64,000 nt of DNA from Paramacrobiotus metropolitanus (Eukaryota; Tardigrada; Eutardigrada; Parachela; Macrobiotidae): contig NW_026570278.1 in assembly GCF_019649055.1 (NCBI RefSeq), positions 434,001 to 498,000 on the forward strand, written 5' to 3'. The notes beneath the pieces were generated by a model that was not told the origin of the DNA, did no database searches, and was given only the letters and a program-made list of their open reading frames with translations. This document shows, piece after piece, positions 33,679-43,237 of this stretch. Each line of letters starts with the position of its first letter. The stretch's first letter is position 1. The position numbers and the translations under genes were made by a program.

Positions 33679-34938
33679 GTGTTGCCGACATCAAAGAAAC
33701 CGTACGGAGATGTCAAAGGGATCACCCACGTGATTGATACGGGAGATGCGAAACCGGTAAAGTGCAATCCCGCCAGAACCAGCTGGACAGGTCGAGAGTT
33801 CATAACAAAGCACATCGAAGAGATGCTGGCGCAGGACGTCATCGAGCCATCAGATGCCGACTGGAGTTTCCCAGTCGTGCTGGCAGCGAAAAAGAACGGT
33901 GACGGGACAATGGGCACCAGATTCTGCGTCAATTACATCATGCTGAACAATCTAACGAAGAAAAATAACTACCCGTTACCGAACCCGGATGAGTTGCTGG
34001 ATGCATGTGCAGGCAACAAATACTATGGGAAAATGGACCTGCAAAGTGGATTCTGGCAGATTCCCATGGATCCGGAGTCGATTAATAAAACGACATTTGT
34101 GACTCAAGATGGCATGTATCGGTTCAAAAGGATGCCGTTCGGAGTCTGTAACGGACCGGCAACGTTTCAACTCTGCATGGACAGAGTTTTATCCAAAGCG
34201 AAGCAAAAGGGCTGCGTCTTTGGATACATCGATGATGTCATTTTTGCTGGAAAGACTTGGGAGATTTTCATGCAAAATATGAGGAACGTACTTCAAAGTT
34301 TGGTTGAAGCAGGTTTCACCATTAAACCGACGAAATGTGAATTCGGAATGCAGGAGATGGGATTCCTGGGTCATATACTCAGTGAAAATGGAGTTCGAAT
34401 GGATCCTGAAAAGATCACCGCAGTATCGGAGTTCAAACGACCTCAGACTGAACGACAGCTGAGATCGTTCCTTGGATTGGCGAACTACTATCGGAAGTTC
34501 ATAGCTGGCTATGCACAGCACACCTGCCATTTATATGAGCTGTTGCGCAACGATAAACACGTCAGAAAAGACAGGACAGAAGTTCACACGAAGGAGTTTG
34601 AGAACTTGAAAAAGCTGCTATGTGAAGGTCCGGTGCTGGCAAAGTTTGATCCAGCTAAACCGACAGTTATCGAATGCGACGCGAGCAAAGAAGGAATTGG
34701 AGCAGTTCTATCACAAGAAGGTCATCCAATTGCCTATGCGAGCCGCGTCTTACATGGAGCTGAACGAAATTACGGTGTAACCGAATGGGAATGTCTGGCG
34801 GTCGTATTCGCCGTCAGAAAGTTTAAACCATATATCGATTACTCCGAGTTCACCGTACGAACTGACCATCAGGCACTGACGAATTTGCTAAGATCGGAAA
34901 CGAACAAAGTTGGCATGAATCCGAGATTAACAAGATAG
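33679..34938 (+). CDS. pol: reverse transcriptase and RNase H of the giant element
   Basis: Clear Ty3/gypsy RT blocks are present: VIEPSDADWSFPVVLAAKK, then MDLQSGFWQIPMD, then MPFGVCNGPATFQ. The catalytic box is YIDD at residues 183-186 (34225), where most relatives have YLDD or YVDD. Then come KCEFG, FLGHIL and RSFLGLANYYRKFI. RNase H follows with ECDASKEGIGAVL (Asp 334), the ERNYGVTEWECLA Glu, and RTDHQAL (Asp). A TAG at 34936-34938 replaces what is normally a Trp codon in the conserved RWALALQ-type block, so it looks like a G-to-A nonsense mutation. The frame then continues directly. Confidence 0.95.
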   Translation: MLPTSKKPYGDVKGITHVIDTGDAKPVKCNPARTSWTGREFITKHIEEMLAQDVIEPSDADWSFPVVLAAKKNGDGTMGTRFCVNYIMLNNLTKKNNYPLPNPDELLDACAGNKYYGKMDLQSGFWQIPMDPESINKTTFVTQDGMYRFKRMPFGVCNGPATFQLCMDRVLSKAKQKGCVFGYIDDVIFAGKTWEIFMQNMRNVLQSLVEAGFTIKPTKCEFGMQEMGFLGHILSENGVRMDPEKITAVSEFKRPQTERQLRSFLGLANYYRKFIAGYAQHTCHLYELLRNDKHVRKDRTEVHTKEFENLKKLLCEGPVLAKFDPAKPTVIECDASKEGIGAVLSQEGHPIAYASRVLHGAERNYGVTEWECLAVVFAVRKFKPYIDYSEFTVRTDHQALTNLLRSETNKVGMNPRLTR

Positions 34939-34941
34939 GCG

Positions 34942-37335
34942 ATGGCATTACAAGGCCATCAGTTCAAGATCGAGTACAAACCCGGAAAGTACTGCGATAA
35001 CGCGGATGCTTTATCGAGAGCACCTATCGAAGGTCCGACATGCCATGATGAGGAAATCGATGAAATCCCGAACTTCGAGGACATCAAAAAAGAATATGAC
35101 ATAAAGGAACCAGCGATCGAAGTTTGGCAGCTGTTCGTTCAGATGGCCGAAGAAAGAGAAAAGCGAATAAAGATCAACTCAGTTACGGCGAAAGAGCCGG
35201 CTGAGACATTGATCAACGTCAACCAGCTTAAAAGCGGGGTTGGACCTAACCCGGCACGATTCGGACCTGACTCGGCAGCTCAGAGAGCTGAGCCTAGCGA
35301 GCGAAGTAAAGATCGAGATGATCTCTGGGAACAAGATAAAGTTGCGCAGGCATTAAATGAGTGCCCAATAAAGCTGCTGAAGTTCCCGAAAAAGCCGACA
35401 AATCGATATAATAAGCTGCCAAGATGCAAAGTCATCTCTGATTGGAACGAGCTCAGCACTGCAACAGTGCGCATTGTAAATTTGCAAGGAGATGAGGAGG
35501 AGGTAGATGATTCGAATCTACAATTGCGGAATAAGCAGCTGAAAGACCCTCACCTTGCGATGATCATCGATGAATTGGAACACCTACCGGATGCAGAAAC
35601 GAGATCAAAATTCGAAGTCCACTACCAGTTATGGAACGGAATCTTATATCGGGTAAAAGATAATAAAGGCAGACTCGAAAGGACATACGTTGTACCACTG
35701 TCAATGAGAAGAGCAATCATCCATGCACTCCATGATGAGAAAGCAGCAGGCCATCTTGGATTTGAAAAGACGCTGGCAGCTATCAGACTGCGATACTATT
35801 GGGACAGAATGAGTACGGACGTCAAAAATTATATACTCGCATGTCAAGGATGTCAGTTCCACAAGACACCACGGAAGTGTCCACCTGGCAAGTTGCAGGA
35901 GATCAAAGCGGGACATCCTTTCTTCCGAGTATACGCCGACCTTAAAGGGCCATTATTACCGACAAAGAAGCGTGGATACAAGTATATTGCGGTTTTCATC
36001 GATCAGCTGACAAAATACGTGATAGCAGTACCAATGAAGACGGCGACAGCGAAGGAGTTCGCCAAAGTCTTCGTCAAACATGTGATATTGGTACATGGAG
36101 CTCCGCATATCCTGCATACGGATCGTGGCAGACACTTCACAGCGGAAGTCCTATCGAAAGTCACCAACGTGTTCAAAATAAAACACACGTTCGGAACGGC
36201 ATACCACCCAGAAGGCCAGGGCCAAGTCGAAAAGCGGATGCAGATCATCGGAGATGGTCTAGCACAGTACATGAAGGCAGGAAATGAACGGAAATCTAAC
36301 AAGTATCTGCCATATGTGGTCTCAGGGATGAACAGAGCCGTACATGTCACAACCGGATATTCAGCATATTACATGCTGCATGGAAGAGAGATGACCATGC
36401 CAGAGGATGTGGTGACCAGAACGAACTTACCAGACGATTATGGTACTCCAGATGAATGGGTGGAGACCATGAAAAAGAATTTGACTTTCGCCGAAGAAGT
36501 AGCCAAGTGCAATATAAAAGATGCGTATGAGAAGAACGCAGAAATCTATAATAAAAAGAAGTCGGAACCGAACTTCAAAGTGGGCGACATGATACTTATA
36601 CGACTTCCGAAGGACACCAAACAGGGAAAGAAGGAAAACCAATCGGACTTTAAAGCGAAATACGATAAAGTGTGGAAAATTCTCAGCTTCCCACGAGCAA
36701 ACGAAGTAGAAGTTATTGAACAGAACCCGATAAAGGAAGCGGAGTTGAAAGTCGTTTCCATAGATCGACTGAAACCATGGCACCCACCGTTATCGGGGGA
36801 CCAGAAGCGCAAAGGAGCTGTACCGGAACGCCCTTCTCCCAAACCTCCTCTGCTACCCAATGCGGAAAATGATGTAGTAGAGCCCGCTTCTTTCGAACCA
36901 CGCTCTGAAACCGAAGTGTCGGGAGATGTGAAGGAAGTTCAGCCGAAAAAGCGAAGAGGTAGACCTCGAAAAGAGGAAAAGGACTTTGAAACAGCAGTCA
37001 CATTAAGGTTGAATGCGGAAGCCGGAAATCTAGCCGAAAAACTCATAAACGAGGGTGGAGTACCAGAGCGTACTTCTCAAAAAGACTTGGAACAGTCCCT
37101 TTTCGAACCACGCACTGCTACCGAAAGTGATCAGCGGAAGGTCGCTGAACAAACAGAGCGTAATTTGAAAAGCTCTACTACCGAGGAAAATCAGCCGAAT
37201 GTGGCTGTAGAAGCATATCGTGCTTCTTCCAAACCACGCATCGCTAATGATCAGCGGGTAAAACAGCTCGAGACAGCGAAAGCAACAGCCGCCCAGCCCA
37301 ACTGGGGCGTGACATTGCCGCTGCCATCGAGCTAA
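34942..37335 (+). CDS. pol: RNase H end and integrase of the giant element
   Basis: It opens with the RNase H/IN connection (KPGKYCDNADALSRAP). The H2C2 zinc domain has HDEKAAGHLG and CQGCQ (Cys 301 and 304). The catalytic core has Asp 333 (YADLKGP), Asp 394 (HTDRGRHF) and Glu 430 (QVEKR), which is exact D,D35E spacing. The C-terminal part carries FKVGDMILIRLPKD, the usual strand pattern after the core. A basic AT-hook-like KRRGRPRK is at residues 670-677, followed by four loose repeats of a VPER...FEPR type. There is no chromodomain. The AT-hook could tether integration to chromatin (inference). The ORF ends with TAA; the following coding region is in another frame. Confidence 0.95.
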   Translation: MALQGHQFKIEYKPGKYCDNADALSRAPIEGPTCHDEEIDEIPNFEDIKKEYDIKEPAIEVWQLFVQMAEEREKRIKINSVTAKEPAETLINVNQLKSGVGPNPARFGPDSAAQRAEPSERSKDRDDLWEQDKVAQALNECPIKLLKFPKKPTNRYNKLPRCKVISDWNELSTATVRIVNLQGDEEEVDDSNLQLRNKQLKDPHLAMIIDELEHLPDAETRSKFEVHYQLWNGILYRVKDNKGRLERTYVVPLSMRRAIIHALHDEKAAGHLGFEKTLAAIRLRYYWDRMSTDVKNYILACQGCQFHKTPRKCPPGKLQEIKAGHPFFRVYADLKGPLLPTKKRGYKYIAVFIDQLTKYVIAVPMKTATAKEFAKVFVKHVILVHGAPHILHTDRGRHFTAEVLSKVTNVFKIKHTFGTAYHPEGQGQVEKRMQIIGDGLAQYMKAGNERKSNKYLPYVVSGMNRAVHVTTGYSAYYMLHGREMTMPEDVVTRTNLPDDYGTPDEWVETMKKNLTFAEEVAKCNIKDAYEKNAEIYNKKKSEPNFKVGDMILIRLPKDTKQGKKENQSDFKAKYDKVWKILSFPRANEVEVIEQNPIKEAELKVVSIDRLKPWHPPLSGDQKRKGAVPERPSPKPPLLPNAENDVVEPASFEPRSETEVSGDVKEVQPKKRRGRPRKEEKDFETAVTLRLNAEAGNLAEKLINEGGVPERTSQKDLEQSLFEPRTATESDQRKVAEQTERNLKSSTTEENQPNVAVEAYRASSKPRIANDQRVKQLETAKATAAQPNWGVTLPLPSS

Positions 37336-37340
37336 GAAAG

Positions 37341-38521
37341 GTGAAAAAAAAGAAGTCACGACCCACTCCCACGGAAATCCTCACAAGTAAAGGAGAAGAG
37401 GAAGACGCCGCCGACAAAGAACTCTTTGATCGGATAACTAAAGGACGCAGGGATATTAACCCAAAAATAAGGCTTATGGGCGTTTACGATATTAAGAACG
37501 GGAGTTGGGAAGGTGTAAAAGTGATTCGTCGTAAACCGGCTAACAGATATCGTTTTCATTATTCAAACAGGTATTAAAAGTTGATGGAACGATTGGAACG
37601 GCAGAATTCAGATAATTCTGATTCTGAAAGCATTGGAAACCCGTTAAAAGCACCGATAAGAATGGAAGGTGATCAGGGTTATAATCCGTACTTTGGAGAT
37701 GAATCGAACTCGTCTGCAGGAACGGTGCAAAACGAGCCAGGGATATCGAATCAGCCAGTCTATTTGGGAGGCACAGCCTTTACCCACACCAGCAGGACCC
37801 AACGAGTTACCAGAATACGCAGAACTGGGTGTCGGATCACTACGGCTCAAATGTCGGACCACCCCAGTTTCCAGGACAAAACATTCCTTTCTCGGGACAA
37901 CAGTTCCCAGTACACGGATCATCGCAAGTAATGATGGGACCGCCGGCAATGATGATGCCACCACCACGGCAGGTGACATCGAATTTTCCTGTCGGAATGG
38001 TACCGACACAACCGGTACGATTACCCGGATTTGGCGGGATACCGGTAGTACCTGGCGGACACGGAGGATTTAGCGGCATGTCCCCAGTCCGAACACCAGG
38101 TATCGGTGGAACTTCACCCAGATCAGTATACGGGGGATGTGGCGGAACGTCGCCTGCCCCATCCATGTCCCAAGGAGGTCTAAACCTACCGCCATTATTT
38201 CCGGACTGGACCGCAACGGCGCCAGGACCATTTGGCATATCCGTATTACCACGCCCACATCGACGATTTGATCGAGGAGGCACATCCCCACATAAAAGAG
38301 GAGGGAGATCATATGGACGAGGAAACCGATTTGAATCACCTCGATTGAGAGGGGTGTTGCCTTCGTTGGGACCACAATTGGAAGGATTACCGAAGACTCC
38401 TCCAGGCGAACCCTCAGTGTCGGAATACTCCCCACGATTGACGGTCAATATACGAGAAGACGATGACCGCCTGAACGTGATTGTGGGCGAAAACGAAACG
38501 ATTGCGGAAGAACACAGGTGA
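37341..38521 (+). CDS. post-integrase region 1: basic segment and Pro/Gly/Met-rich segment
   Basis: 37341-37577 and 37581-37931 share a frame separated by a TAA. The coding signal then appears to shift to 37829-38521. The first part is basic, with the strands IRLMGVYDIKNG and VKVIRRKPANRY. The second is very rich in Pro, Gly, Met and Gln (for example GPPAMMMPPPRQ), then Arg/Gly-rich (RGGRSYGRGNRF), and ends acidic. It is low in complexity and I recognise no family. A TGA at 38519-38521 separates it in frame from the next ORF. Confidence 0.6.
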
Positions 38522-38563
38522 GTCATACATGATTTCAACCGAATCTGCCACGATTTTTATCGG

Positions 38564-40543
38564 ATGCACGAACGCGTCGATGACGAACATGCGTTCTACG
38601 GAAAATTGATGTCAGTGGCAGGGATGTCACATCCCACACACGAGGCACTTAAAGAGAAGACAGCGGTTCTTATTCAGAAACGAAAGGAAATCGGGATTCA
38701 AATCGTAACGATGAAAAAGTGTCATCCAGCCTTAGTACATCGAGACTGGCCGGATATGGTGGAAAAGATCCTCCGCTTCATTAGGAAATATCCAGAAGAA
38801 AGATCCCGATCGGTAGATGTCGCACCGACTTCATCAAAGGAAAAAGCGGGGACATCATTGGCAAAAACTGTTGAAGAGATGACAGATGAAGAAATAATGG
38901 CAGAAAAGAAGAAACTCGATGAAGCTTTGAAACAGCGCACGAGATCACGGACCAGCTCGACAGCAGAATCATCTAGCTATAGCACGTCAAAACGTGCGAG
39001 ATCGGTGACGAAAAGTCCGAAATCAGGAGACGCAACTGGTCAAAAGGCGAAAAAGCCTACGGTGAGTAAGGAACCACCGCAGGTACAGGAAATGCCCGTA
39101 CCAGTTGTACCGGTGGCCAAGAAGGCTCATCAACCATCGGTACCACCTCCAACTCAGCCGATCCCACCACTACCAGTGGCACCCAGTCAACCGATACCTG
39201 CAACAGAGATTCCACCAGTCAAAGCATACTTGGTAACCTTCCCTGGAACAGATGGACAGGAAAAGAAAGTTTCCGCTCGACTAGTGGATAAAAACACGAA
39301 CCAGGAGATCCCATCTTGCGCGGATAGGGGAAATAAAGAGTTGAAGAAAATGATCAATACGGCATCACGGGAACAGGCGGAAGCGGCCTTAATAGCTATC
39401 CCGAATGAGGTGGATCGTAGAAACCCTCGAATTCTCATCCGAATGATGAAAGAGCTGATAGCGAAAAAGGCGAAAGAAGAGGACGCCTGGATTCATATAC
39501 GAGTGGGCACGAATGAGGACCACATGTTATATACGTACACAACCGAAGGACGGATATTGGCGGTTGAAAGAAAAACGTTAAAACCTGAAGAGGAAGATAC
39601 AGGCGGGAAGAAAAAACGAAAACCCGATTACGATACAGTGTACCTGTATACTGAGCCAGTCTGCAGACTGTTTACAATCGGATATGAATACGCAGTTGAT
39701 GTATCGGGAATAGCGATAGTGGAAATTGTCGATCCCTTATCGGGAGATCCGATTCCCTTCGCACCGATGTGCATATCGAAGGAAGACAAAGAACATGCTG
39801 ACAAGGAATCAAGAAAAACCCTTAAAGCACTATACAAAATGTTACCACCCGAGGTGAAGAATAACGCGGTAGCATTGACAGCAGCGGTGCTTAGTCTGAT
39901 GCAACAGCGCGCGGAAGCGGATCAAGCCTTCATTCGATTGACATATAACCACGACGATGGAACGCTCCGAACAGCCTGTTATGATCACCGAAAAACACCG
40001 CTATACTGGGATATTACACCTCCGGAACACATCAAAGCTGCAAACGAACAGCTCGCCAAACAACAGCAAGCTCAAGCTCAGGCTCAGCTCGCGGCACAGG
40101 AAGGTCCTGCCGGAGAAGCTGACGAGGAAATGGAAGATGACGGAGCTCCCGAAGGAGGAGATGACGATCTAGATGACGAAGATGATGAACCAGAGTCGGA
40201 AGATGAACCGGTTGATGAAGATAACCCTAAACGATCTCTGGCCACAGTTTTCGAGATCGTCAAAGGAGCCGAACATAAGCCGTGTAAAGACGTGAACTGT
40301 CCTCAATGTTTCCACCTCGGGATTCAGACGACTCTGAAGAAGATGACGAATCATTTGAAGAAGATTCGGAAGATGAAAAGCCGAAGACAAGATCGTCCAA
40401 AACGGCTACAAAGTCCACGGGAGCTGGAAAAACTGGGCAGAAATCAGGCCAAACTTCAAGAGGAGACACCAAGAAAGGAAAGGTGGAAACTCAACAGAAA
40501 AAGAAGAGGGGACACAGAAAGGAGGAGTCCTCAACGGATGTAG
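38564..40543 (+). CDS. post-integrase region 2: protein with an internally duplicated unknown domain
   Basis: The frame continues from 37829 after TGA 38519. Residues 1-90 are helical, followed by a Ser/Arg- and Pro-rich linker (about 90-220). Two copies of a domain of about 110 residues then follow. The first, near residues 225-345, includes ALIAIPNEV, then WIHIRVGTNEDHMLYTY. The second, near 360-490, includes ALYKMLPPEV, then FIRLTYNHDDGTLRTACYD. The two align over helix, helix and hairpin. An Ala/Gln stretch and a long Asp/Glu tract follow, and then CKDVNCPQC. From about 40306 the coding signal moves to another frame, so the last 78 codons of this ORF are probably out of frame. No known family is recognised. 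Confidence 0.65.
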   Translation: MHERVDDEHAFYGKLMSVAGMSHPTHEALKEKTAVLIQKRKEIGIQIVTMKKCHPALVHRDWPDMVEKILRFIRKYPEERSRSVDVAPTSSKEKAGTSLAKTVEEMTDEEIMAEKKKLDEALKQRTRSRTSSTAESSSYSTSKRARSVTKSPKSGDATGQKAKKPTVSKEPPQVQEMPVPVVPVAKKAHQPSVPPPTQPIPPLPVAPSQPIPATEIPPVKAYLVTFPGTDGQEKKVSARLVDKNTNQEIPSCADRGNKELKKMINTASREQAEAALIAIPNEVDRRNPRILIRMMKELIAKKAKEEDAWIHIRVGTNEDHMLYTYTTEGRILAVERKTLKPEEEDTGGKKKRKPDYDTVYLYTEPVCRLFTIGYEYAVDVSGIAIVEIVDPLSGDPIPFAPMCISKEDKEHADKESRKTLKALYKMLPPEVKNNAVALTAAVLSLMQQRAEADQAFIRLTYNHDDGTLRTACYDHRKTPLYWDITPPEHIKAANEQLAKQQQAQAQAQLAAQEGPAGEADEEMEDDGAPEGGDDDLDDEDDEPESEDEPVDEDNPKRSLATVFEIVKGAEHKPCKDVNCPQCFHLGIQTTLKKMTNHLKKIRKMKSRRQDRPKRLQSPRELEKLGRNQAKLQEETPRKERWKLNRKRRGDTERRSPQRM

Positions 40544-41313
40544 ACGTCGAAATTGATTATGAAGATGTGGTTGTTACAGATGATAGCCCGTCAACAGCCA
40601 CAACACCGAAGAAAATTGTCATCGAATCAGCGACATCGACCGCGTTTAAGTCGAAACCGATTGCGGTGAAGAAAGCAGTTCCGCTCGGACAAATCATGTC
40701 CGCATCGACTCAGAAAGAACGAAAAGAGAAAGCCCAAGCTGACAAGAAGAAACGCGAATCATCTCGCGAGTCAACAGCGGTATCGGAAGCGAGTAGTCGT
40801 CCAAGTACATCGACAATTGTGTCGAAATCTATCTCGGCAGCACGGACGACACGAGGTAAAACGGCTGAACCGAAGGCGGCGCCGAGCTTGGAATCGACGT
40901 TAAAAAAACAAAAACAGCTGGCTCTCCAAAAACAAAAGAAAGAAGGGAAGAAAAGCGGTGAAAAGAAATCGAAACCTCCAGCAGTCATAAGAATCGACGC
41001 CCCAGGCATGGCAGGATACGCCAGAATTCCGGGAGACAGTGAATTTGAATACTCAGAACCAGAAAACTCTGAGTCGTTTCCCGAGTTCGATGAACCTGAT
41101 GGCGAAGACCTGACGGAAGAGGATCTGATCGAAATTACTAAGAAGATTGTAAACAAGATGAGGACCAGATATACATCGATCACGTTAAAATTCCGCAGGC
41201 TAGCTAAGGAAAAGATGGAGGAACGAGATCATTCCTTCACAGCCCGAAAATTTTACACGCTGGTGGAATATGCCATGAACGTCGGGAAACTGACTAAGAA
41301 ACATCTTGAATGA
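40306..41313 (+). CDS. post-integrase region 3: acidic/basic linker and first winged-helix-like module
   Basis: It overlaps the previous ORF by 238 bp in another frame. Codon content suggests that the true protein switches here. Residues 1-90 are acidic, then Lys/Ser/Thr-rich. Residues 90-240 are Lys/Ala/Ser-rich, like linker-histone tails. The last 75 residues (41090-41310) are a compact helical module: DLIEITKKIVNKM, then ITLKFRRLAKEKM, then FYTLVEYAMNVGKL. The spacing (helix, helix, helix ending in GKL) matches the winged-helix pattern seen more clearly in the next two ORFs. It ends at TGA 41311, and the frame continues. Confidence 0.6.
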   Translation: MFPPRDSDDSEEDDESFEEDSEDEKPKTRSSKTATKSTGAGKTGQKSGQTSRGDTKKGKVETQQKKKRGHRKEESSTDVDVEIDYEDVVVTDDSPSTATTPKKIVIESATSTAFKSKPIAVKKAVPLGQIMSASTQKERKEKAQADKKKRESSRESTAVSEASSRPSTSTIVSKSISAARTTRGKTAEPKAAPSLESTLKKQKQLALQKQKKEGKKSGEKKSKPPAVIRIDAPGMAGYARIPGDSEFEYSEPENSESFPEFDEPDGEDLTEEDLIEITKKIVNKMRTRYTSITLKFRRLAKEKMEERDHSFTARKFYTLVEYAMNVGKLTKKHLE

Positions 41314-41328
41314 AAGCCGAAAGCGAAG

Positions 41329-42435
41329 TTGATCAGAACAGGCGGGATCGATAAGCAGCTATTCGATCAACACGCGGATAAAAGACGACAGATCGAGTTA
41401 GCCATAGCAGGAATGCGCAGCCCGTTTGGCTCAACTCGACATCGCATCACGCAATATATAAACGGGCTATGGCATGGTGGAAACGGGAACTTCGCAGAAC
41501 TCGAAGCGGGGAACGCTACGATGCTAACAAAGATGATTAATGAAGGAAAAGTCATCACCACCAACGCCCATATGGGATCACCGATCAGATACACGATGTT
41601 GGGACTGATACCGGTGGAAATCGAAACTCAGAATCATTACTCTTCTAGTAAAGATATGACGTTACTCGATATTAAAAAGCGAGATGATCCGGATACACCT
41701 ATTCTCAATATCCTCCACCAGAAGGGAGACCAGAAGCGAGCTGCCGAGGCGAAAATTGCGGCAGAAAAGTTGAAGAAGAAACCGCTAGAGGACAGAGGTA
41801 TCATGGATGCCGATTCTGACACAGATGATGGAGATGATGAAGATCCAGCAGCAGCTCCCGCGAAGCTGATAGGGAAAGCTGCGACGAGCCGAACGGGGGA
41901 TGAACGGAAGGTCGTTCTCCCTACCGATAAATTGGCACAACAAGCTGAGGCTGAACTCGCCGCCATGCGCGAAAGACGAAAGACGTCCGGACTTGCACTA
42001 CCTAAGACTAGTGGAGCTGGCAGTAGCAAGCCAAAAGACAACAAAGCGAACTCGGCACCCTCCCAGAGCATTGAACCGAAATCGACCAAATCATCGTCAA
42101 GTTCAATGGCGAAACTCACAATTGATGAGAAAGGACCTGTGACGGACTCAACAGAAGGTTCGGACACCGGAGCGAAATCAGAAGACCGAGAATATATGCT
42201 CGGAATACCGTTGGATAACGCCAACCAAATCTGGTGCGAACTTAAACGGTTCCTTGGAAATCAACCGGACCAGACGATGGGTCACAGGGAGCTCAAATCG
42301 GCCATGTGCACCAATAGAGTACTGAAATTATCGGGAAACAGCTTCGACCGGATGACTAAACGAGCCTACAAAGAAGGGAAATTAGGCTTCAGTTATTCGG
42401 AAACCAACAAATGGGTATATTACCTGCCGCCATAA
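41329..42435 (+). CDS. post-integrase region 4: two winged-helix (linker-histone H1/H5-like) modules
   Basis: Module 1 (residues about 17-97, nt 41377-41619) reads QIELAIAGMRSPFGSTRHRI, TQYINGLW, MLTKMINEGKVI and GSPIRY. This parallels H1 globular domains: first helix, Gly/Ser turn, second helix with I..YI, third helix ending GxL, then a wing with GS. Module 2 (residues about 295-368, nt 42211-42432) reads IWCELKRFLG, MGHRELKSAM, FDRMTKRAYKEGKLGF and WVYYL. Between them is a Lys/Ala/Ser-rich, partly acidic linker. H1 domains bind the nucleosome dyad and linker DNA. Assignment rests on pattern only. A TAA at 42433 separates it in frame from the next module. Confidence 0.65.
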   Translation: MIRTGGIDKQLFDQHADKRRQIELAIAGMRSPFGSTRHRITQYINGLWHGGNGNFAELEAGNATMLTKMINEGKVITTNAHMGSPIRYTMLGLIPVEIETQNHYSSSKDMTLLDIKKRDDPDTPILNILHQKGDQKRAAEAKIAAEKLKKKPLEDRGIMDADSDTDDGDDEDPAAAPAKLIGKAATSRTGDERKVVLPTDKLAQQAEAELAAMRERRKTSGLALPKTSGAGSSKPKDNKANSAPSQSIEPKSTKSSSSSMAKLTIDEKGPVTDSTEGSDTGAKSEDREYMLGIPLDNANQIWCELKRFLGNQPDQTMGHRELKSAMCTNRVLKLSGNSFDRMTKRAYKEGKLGFSYSETNKWVYYLPP

Positions 42436-42459
42436 CCGACACGAACCCCCCGGCTAAAG

Positions 42460-42906
42460 ATGGATCTGAAGTTTTGGAAAATCGCTATGACTGATGCAGC
42501 GATACCAAGACTGGGCGGAACTAATGGAGTGACATGGGATGATCTATCGAATTTCTTCGCCGTGAACTACGAGTTAGGAGAATTCAGTATTGAAAAAGAT
42601 CGAGAATGTATCAGGAAGGCAGTTGAAAGCCTTATCGATGAGAATATATTGGAGTTCAAAGACGATAGAATTTACTCCAGACCAGAAGATCCATCAGAAG
42701 AAACGCTGCAGGCTGAAGAAAAAGAACCCGCACAAGTGGTGACATCTGGGAAAATTGATCCTACTCCGCAGGAGATGCCACCAACTGAGACGAAAGCAGC
42801 TGAACCAGATCCGAAGTCAACGGCAATTATCCCGAATGATCCGAAAACTGTGGAAGCAACTGAGACTGTATCAGCTAATCCAGCTGACACAACACAAAAG
42901 GAGTAG
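42460..42906 (+). CDS. post-integrase region 5: third clear winged-helix module
   Basis: It is in the same frame as the previous ORF, with an ATG in good context (AAGATGG). Residues 3-78 read FWKIAMTDAAIPRLGG, VTWDDLSNFFAVNYELG, CIRKAVESLIDENILEF and DRIYSRP. This is the layout of an H1/H5 globular domain: helix, Gly-turn, second helix, third helix followed by L and a two-stranded wing. The rest is a Pro/Glu/Thr/Ala-rich tail. It could be the end of a tandem winged-helix protein, or a separately started one. Confidence 0.6.
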   Translation: MDLKFWKIAMTDAAIPRLGGTNGVTWDDLSNFFAVNYELGEFSIEKDRECIRKAVESLIDENILEFKDDRIYSRPEDPSEETLQAEEKEPAQVVTSGKIDPTPQEMPPTETKAAEPDPKSTAIIPNDPKTVEATETVSANPADTTQKE

Positions 42907-43237
42907 CACATGAGGGATGTGTGATATGCGGTAAGGAAGGTCCACCGTATATCACAGCAAAACATCACCAGCTCAGATTAAAAGAAGGCGATATAACAGT
43001 GTTAAACGTTCAAAACGGAAAAACTTAGCGAAAATGCTACACAGATGTGAAACGAGATGCGAAAAATCAGTCATATTAGGCGAATGAGCTTAAGAAGGGC
43101 GTTATGAGCTAGGAAGGTCTCAGCTCAGTATAGGAGTAGCCTAAATAGGCGTAAAATGATAAGAAGGACTTCATGGAATATCGGTGAGATGATGAGATGT
43201 CAATTAATATGATCTGATTACAGATTGAAGTGGAAAG
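42907..43237 (+). other. non-coding spacer inside the giant element
   Basis: All plus-strand frames have stops here, unlike the rest of the internal region. The spacer ends with TCTGATTACAG, a plausible splice acceptor, 17 bp before the ATG of the next ORF. It is the only place in the 3' half where the coding signal is absent for several hundred bases. Confidence 0.55.

Noticed and set aside
37840-38538. 232-codon open stretch on the minus strand in the post-integrase region
   Set aside because: It mirrors the Pro/Gly-rich plus-strand segment; GGN/CCN codons keep both strands open.
41637-42224. 195-codon minus-strand ORF opposite the H1-like region
   Set aside because: It is the complement of a Lys/Ala/Ser-rich and Asp/Glu-rich plus-strand linker, with no motif.
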